Source: Aculops lycopersici (Eukaryota; Arthropoda; Arachnida; Trombidiformes; Eriophyidae). Taken from it: a stretch of 64,000 bases of DNA. Shown in pieces: positions 58,752 through 64,000 of the stretch; the stretch's first letter is position 1, and the number at the start of each line of letters is the position of its first letter. Position numbers and translations under genes: made by a program. The DNA lies in contig WNKI01000001.1 in assembly GCA_015350385.1 (NCBI GenBank), positions 6,419,410-6,483,409 of the forward strand. The letters run 5' to 3'. The notes below the pieces were generated by a model. The model saw only the letters and a program-made list of their open reading frames with translations. It had not been told where the DNA came from and searched no databases.

Positions 58752-61700
58752 TCAAGCGTAATAATACTTTTCTAGTAAATAATCCCGATTCTTCTCCTCG
58801 TTACGCAACAGCTGACTTCCGGCTGCCGCCGCAATAAACTCCTCCGACTGGCGGAGACCCAATAGTGTGGCCGCCGTTGCGCTCACCTGTTGCTGTTGTC
58901 GTCTCGCTCGTCTCCCCTGTTGCTCTTGGTGTTGTAGTTTTTGTTGCAACTGTTGTCGTTGCTCGAGGTTAGCAGTGACCTCGCTCATTAGTTCCGAATC
59001 TCGATCGTCAATCTCCGACGAGTTTGCGGATGTCGACGAGCTGGAGGAAATCGAAGAGCTTTCACTTGAGTTCGTGCCAACCAAAATGCTAGCCTCTCTC
59101 CGTTGCCTAGTAGAGTTTGCGGCGGCCAGTATGTCTGCCTGAAGTTGGGCGGCCACAGCCAAATCCGCCGCGCTACTTCTAATTTTCTGCTCCGATCCCA
59201 GGGGCCTCTGTTTAAACTGTTGATGATGTTGGCTCACCGGAACCAACTTGTACCTTCCTGTTGTCCCTGAGCTCGAGACACTCGGTGGCGACGCCGTGTT
59301 TGCCACACTATTGGCCGCCAAGTTGACACTCCCGCCTCCAGCTGCGGCAACAAGTCGCTTGCTAAGCTTCTCGAGTTGTCCCGCACTTAGCAAAGTGTAA
59401 GTGGGCTGCGCGGAAGTTTGTTGGCCAGTTGGCATTTGAAGCGACGATTCGCGGCCACTACGACTTCCGGTTATTTTAGACAAAGTGGTTCTCTTATGCG
59501 AACTCTTTGCTCTGGTTGTGGCCGAGCGGGAAAAGATGGAGTCCTGTAATAGCTGAGCGAGAGGTTGTTGATGTCGATGCATCGGTGCCGGCTGGTGCTG
59601 TTGCTGATGATGTTGTATGTAATCATTTGGATTGAATGGGCGCAGAGTGGCTTGCAGGTGGTTGGCGCCGGAAGGCCATTGCGTTTGCAACGGATCCCGA
59701 CTCCCGACAGAGGTTCGTCTCGTCCGAGGTCTCGGCCGTCGCAGTGGTTCAGACTCGTAATCTAGTTCTTGTTGATTTGGCGCCAGCAACAAACGGTGCT
59801 TTCCGTATCCACTTCCGTTTCCGTTGAGCAGCAAGACACTTTGTTGTCGTTGTTGTTGTGGTTGTTGTTGTGGTTGTGGTTGTTGTTGTTGTTGTTGCTG
59901 CTGATGATGATGCATGTCCATCGAATCTCCTGCTGGATTCATATTTGGCTCCTGCAGTGGCCGCTGGTGTGTGATATATGGCAGTGGAATGGGGCGAGCT
60001 TGTTGCTGTTGTTGCAGTTTTTGCTCTTCTTGAACTGGAACCGTCACCTGTTGACTCGTTACAGACGCTTCCGTTTGGATCACTAGATTATTTTGAGGCA
60101 CCTGTAGTTGCTGTGGTTGTTGTAGTTGCGATGGCTGTCGCTGTTGCTGCTCGGTTGCCGGCTCAGGAAGCTGAATTTTTTGTTGGTTTGGCACTGTGGA
60201 CTTTACATTAGTTTGTGCTATGGTTCCACTCGCCTCCATGGAAGCCTGACTTTGTGTCGTGGACACTTGTTGGTTTTCGGCAACCTGGTGCTGGTATCCG
60301 TGTTTGGGTGACGTCATTACCGCGTGGTGCTGGCCAGGCGCCAGGGAAAAACTGGTTCCCTGATTGTGCATTGTCATGCCTGAGCTTGTGCTTCCGCTGG
60401 CCGCCATAACACCGCCTGGTCCACCCGAAGCGGAACTTGTCCAAATGGCGGGGAGGGGCGACATCGTTTCCAGCTTGTGCATCATATCGCCGCCCTGGAT
60501 CGCAGCATTCTGGGCGTACAGGTGGGCCAACCTTGCGGCTGCGGACAGGCCGCGGCTTGATTCGTCGTTGAATCTCCGCAAACGCCGGTAGTAGGAGAGA
60601 GCTCGCATTATTGCATAGAGTCTAAGTAGAGTTAGCGCGGCAACTATGATGCTTGCATACATATCCACGTAAGCCGAACACGAGCGCAAAGCTATCAGCC
60701 GCAAAGCGGTAAATGCGGTCAGCTGATCGGGACTCAATCTGGTGGGCAAGTCGCGCAAGCCGTCCGAGTTTAGGATCATGGATACAAAGGGATTGTTCTT
60801 GACTGAGTACATGATGATGCGTACCATTACGAAACCAGAGCTGGCAGCCAGATCAATGGCACCAAAGACGGAGAGCAACAGGATGTTGCGCAATGAGATG
60901 TCATTCTGAATATGTGTTCGTGGTTTTTGTTTTGGTTATGAGTGCCGGTAGAGTGAGTTGACATTCCATATGATTTGCGGAATGCGTTTCGATTGATGTG
61001 AAAGATTGTATTGTGTGTGCGTGTAGCGATAGGGAAAGTGGAGGAAGTTTTGGGTTAGATTTAAATCTCGCCTTTGCTCCACTTGTTGCTGAGAGCAAGC
61101 AACAGGCAGTCGCTTGCTCGTTGGTTCGTGTGACAAGTAGTAAGACGAAAGGGAAAGCCGGAAAGAAGAAGACACTCGCAGGTAAGTTAGTTAGCTAACT
61201 AATCAGTTCACTATCATCTTGTCATTCGCTTTCATCTCCTATCATATTTCCAAGTTGCTGCTGTTGTTTATGCTTTCGCTCAGGGGAAGCAGATTTCTAA
61301 TCCTGTTTCACCCCTTCTCTATACACAAGTCAAAGGCAACAAGCTTCTCAGCGAGTTAATCTGGAAGCGCTAATCAGACGAATGCATCGAATCGGTTTGG
61401 CAGAAGCTCGCACACTAACATTTGCAAGCGTCGACAAGCTTCGCATCCTCCGCACAGGTGCGCTTTCATGCAGTTTGCGCGCATTTCAATCTGCCTCGCC
61501 ACCTGTTCGTGTGAGAGAAAGGGGGAGAGAGNNNNNNNNNNNNNNNNNNNNNNNNNNNNNNNNNNNNNNNNNNNNNNNNNNNNNNNNNNNNNNNNNNNNN
61601 NNNNNNNNNNNNNNNNNNNNNNNNNNNNNNNNNNNNNNNNNNNNNNNNNNNNNNNNNNNNNNNNNNNNNNNNNNNNNNNNNNNNNNNNNNNNNNNNNNNN

Positions 61701-63906
61701 NNNNNNNNNNNNNNNNNNNNNNNNNNNNNNNNNNNNNNNNNNNNNNNNNNNNNNNNNNNNNNNNNNNNNNNNNNNNNNNNNNNNNNNNNNNNNNNNNNNN
61801 NNNNNNNNNNNNNNNNNNNNNNNNNNNNNNNNNNNNNNNNNNNNNNNNNNNNNNNNNNNNNNNNNNNNNNNNNNNNNNNNNNNNNNNNNNNNNNNNNNNN
61901 NNNNNNNNNNNNNNNNNNNNNNNNNNNNNNNNNNNNNNNNNNNNNNNNNNNNNNNNNNNNAGAGAGAGAGAGAGAAAGCAAATGACTGGCCAAATAAAAG
62001 GGAGGAGGACGAGAAGAGCTTTAGGCCATGGAGGGGGAAAACTCGGAGCAACTGCAAGTGCTCGCTCAGCTACCTGGGCGATGAAACAATCGTCAGGTAA
62101 ACTCCAACTAATCGTCCACTTGGCGACGATTCCTCATTGAGCTGAATGAGTGGAGTCTCTCTTTTGGCGTCTTCCGTCGTCCTCGCCACTTGTACCATCC
62201 TAGTGGAAACAACAACAACAACGGCGACCGCCTCAGTGGCACCAACACCACAACCAATGGCAGTAACTTCGATTCCAACCAACCAGGCGACTAATCTTAT
62301 CTCACTCTTTCTAGCTCTCGATGACCAGGCTAGCTGATGAACAGGCGAATGTGCGCGCAATCAATCGGTTATCAAGATCATCGTAGTATTTATACAGAAT
62401 CATTTGGTCGCAACTGGCTTCCTTCCAGTTAGCCAGTTCGTCCACTCGCTCGCTCGCCAGCTAACTCATGATCTAACGGGCAACAATATCGGTGTAAATA
62501 AAGAAGCAACAGCAGCACCAGCTGCCACTGCTACTGCTGCTGCTGCTACTACTATTCCCACTACTCCTCTGAACAACTCTTGCTCACTTGACTCTCCGTC
62601 GAGCTCATGCCTCGTTATTAGAATGTTGTTACTCAATAATTTATAATTTTTACCTGAACTTAGTTTAGTTTAGTTAAGTTTCTCTTCTTCTCTCGTTCGG
62701 ACAAACATTTTTGCTCGCTGCTTCGCCGGACGATCGCTTGGGGCCGCAAATTAGCGCTAACCCCTGAGACCGCTACTACATTTACCTCTCTGTTCTCTTC
62801 TTCTCTTTAGTCGATCGATGCAAATTGCACACCGAATCTTGTCGTTCATCTTTTTTTGCTCGAATCTCCGGCTCTTCGCTGCTGCTACTACTACTGCACC
62901 TTTTCGCTCTCACTAGTTGCAACTATTTTTGCCTCTCCCGAATGTTTTATCAATAAAACAAAATTTTAAGGCTTGCCAACTTCCCATCGAAAGTCTTTTT
63001 TGTATTTACTTACCGATATTCGCGTGTCATTTATGGCCAGCGTCATGAGTATCCAACTAATTACATAAACCGAGACTAGTAGCGAGCTGAGTCTTAGTGT
63101 TGACTTTGCGCTTTTGAATTCACCTGTTGGTTTTGTGGGGCAGCGGATGTGGTTTCGTTTGGACAGATTCAGGTTAATTCCATGGTTCAAGAAAAAATAA
63201 TCAATCAAACGTCAAGATTGCCCACAGGAAAAATTTGACAGAGAAACTCACCAATGAAAGCCTCAATCTCTTGCCTGAGCAACTGGTTGCCATTCAACTC
63301 GCGACTCAGCGACAATTGCATATGCGCCACTGCACTCGACGACGAGTCATTTCCGGTGGGCGCCTCAAGCTCTCCGTTTCCGTTGCCGAGCGCATTAATT
63401 GTTGCCTCGTCCAGTGGAATAGGTGGCCAATTTGATATAATCGATGACGTCGACGACGAGGACAGTGAGGAACCACCACCTGTTGCCGTGTTCATTGAAT
63501 CATTTCCAAGTGAAAGACTGTCGCCATTGATGTTGTTGTTATTGATGAAAGAGCCGCCCAACGAGCCGCCAACCACAAGCAAGCTGTTGATGCCCATCAG
63601 TAGGTTGAGATCTGTGCTAACTTCGTGCCACTTTGAGGTAAGCAACACGATCGCAAATAGTGAGCAGCCAAAGGATACGCATTTCCATGATTGAAACGAA
63701 CTCTTATGAGCTTGCAATTTGAGCAACTGATTCTGTCTTAATGGCGGTGGATAATTATTAAGCTGCTGTTGGTGTTGATTTTGATGTTGGAGGTGATTGT
63801 TGTGGTGATTTGGCGACAGAGTTACCCGTGGGCCCATGAGCTCGCCGTTTTGAGGATTGAACATGATGACTGGAAATCGTGATAGATTCTTTGTTTCGAT
63901 TTTCAT
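58752..63906 (-). CDS. orphan multi-pass membrane protein with Gln-rich tail (three exons)
   Basis: Three exons are inferred: 63906-63252, 63123-63014 and 60905-58752. Donors are ATTG|GTGAGT and ATCG|GTAAGT; acceptors are CCAACAG|GTG and ATATTCAG|AAT. Phases agree (1 then 0) and yield 972 residues. The N-terminus is Gln/His/Asn-rich (about 30-65). Hydrophobic segments are at 76-91 (possibly also 101-118), 230-249, 259-285 and 338-358, so about four membrane passes with a Ser/Gly/Asn-rich loop of ~110 residues after the first. Exon 2 encodes most of the segment LRLSSLLVSVYVISWILM. The C-terminal ~600 residues are Gln/Ser/Pro-rich with runs of Gln, presumably cytosolic. I do not recognise the family. 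The intron between exons 2 and 3 is 2.1 kb and contains an assembly gap. M15 of exon 1 is an alternative start, and further upstream exons could lie beyond the window edge. Confidence 0.75.
61532..61960. other. 429-base assembly gap in a GA microsatellite
   Basis: All N, flanked by GA dinucleotides on both sides. It lies in the large intron of the multi-pass membrane protein gene. A CCACTTGTTG motif (61079) and a CAGGTAAG octamer (61179) lie in the same intron, left of the gap. Confidence 0.95.
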
Positions 63907-64000
63907 GTATCTGGTTAAACTTGAAGTTGGTGCTTCAAGCCTCTTTTTTTATTTGTTTCCTCACCTGACCAACTTCATCTTCTTCTTTTTCGACCGCTTC

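Noticed and set aside
61374..62140. Frames of 175-252 residues across the N gap
   Set aside because: Most of their length is undetermined sequence, and they lie in an intron of the membrane protein gene.

Overview
The window is eukaryotic nuclear DNA from an invertebrate, most likely an arthropod. It has GT-AG introns, TATA boxes about 32 bp upstream of a likely start site, AATAAA poly(A) signals close behind stop codons, small secreted Tyr/Gly-rich proteins of the cuticle/silk type, and very Gln/Asn/His-rich regulatory and membrane proteins. Nothing bacterial (operons, Shine-Dalgarno sites, CRISPR) is present. I cannot place the species more finely. The sequence is a draft: three N gaps (near 8.8, 48.2 and 61.5-62.0 kb) all sit inside GA/TC microsatellites.

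Layout. 0.3-4.2 kb is compact and apparently intronless: cytosolic aspartyl-tRNA synthetase (+), a secreted or GPI-anchored leucine-rich-repeat protein (+), and converging on it a 3-hydroxyacyl-CoA dehydratase (-). 5.0-7.7 kb holds two tandem paralogous Tyr/Gly-rich secreted peptide genes (-), each with one intron and a shared TATA/initiator arrangement. 7.7-20.7 kb has no recognised host gene. It contains microsatellites and a patch at 13.6-14.5 kb with a degenerate PHD-finger reading frame and a stop-broken coding relic. 20.7-22.3 kb carries two tandem, divergent paralogous secreted helical proteins (+). 22.3-42.0 kb is a gene-poor stretch of almost 20 kb, rich in hexanucleotide and dinucleotide repeats, in perfect splice-donor-like octamers and in a recurrent CAACARGTGG motif. 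42.0-43.9 kb encodes a Gln/Asn/His-rich protein ending in a CXXC zinc finger of the TET/CXXC4/CXXC5 kind (-). 46.8-51.1 kb encodes a MARCH-type RING-CH membrane ubiquitin ligase that probably splices to a 935-codon low-complexity upstream exon (-). 56.2-57.3 kb encodes a secreted His-rich precursor with a tetrabasic cleavage site and an apolipophorin-III-like amphipathic region (+). 58.8-63.9 kb encodes a three-exon orphan multi-pass membrane protein with a long Gln-rich tail (-).

The genes do not form one pathway. Housekeeping genes cluster at the left end. The centre and right hold lineage-specific secreted and membrane proteins separated by large, repeat-rich, probably regulatory DNA. The strongest unexplained signal is the decamer CAACAAGTGG or CAACAGGTGG, found by eye 22 times where about 0.2 are expected by chance. 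It resembles the binding consensus of the Snail/Scratch zinc-finger family. All exon joins below were checked by hand for splice-site sequence and reading-frame phase only; no RNA evidence was available.
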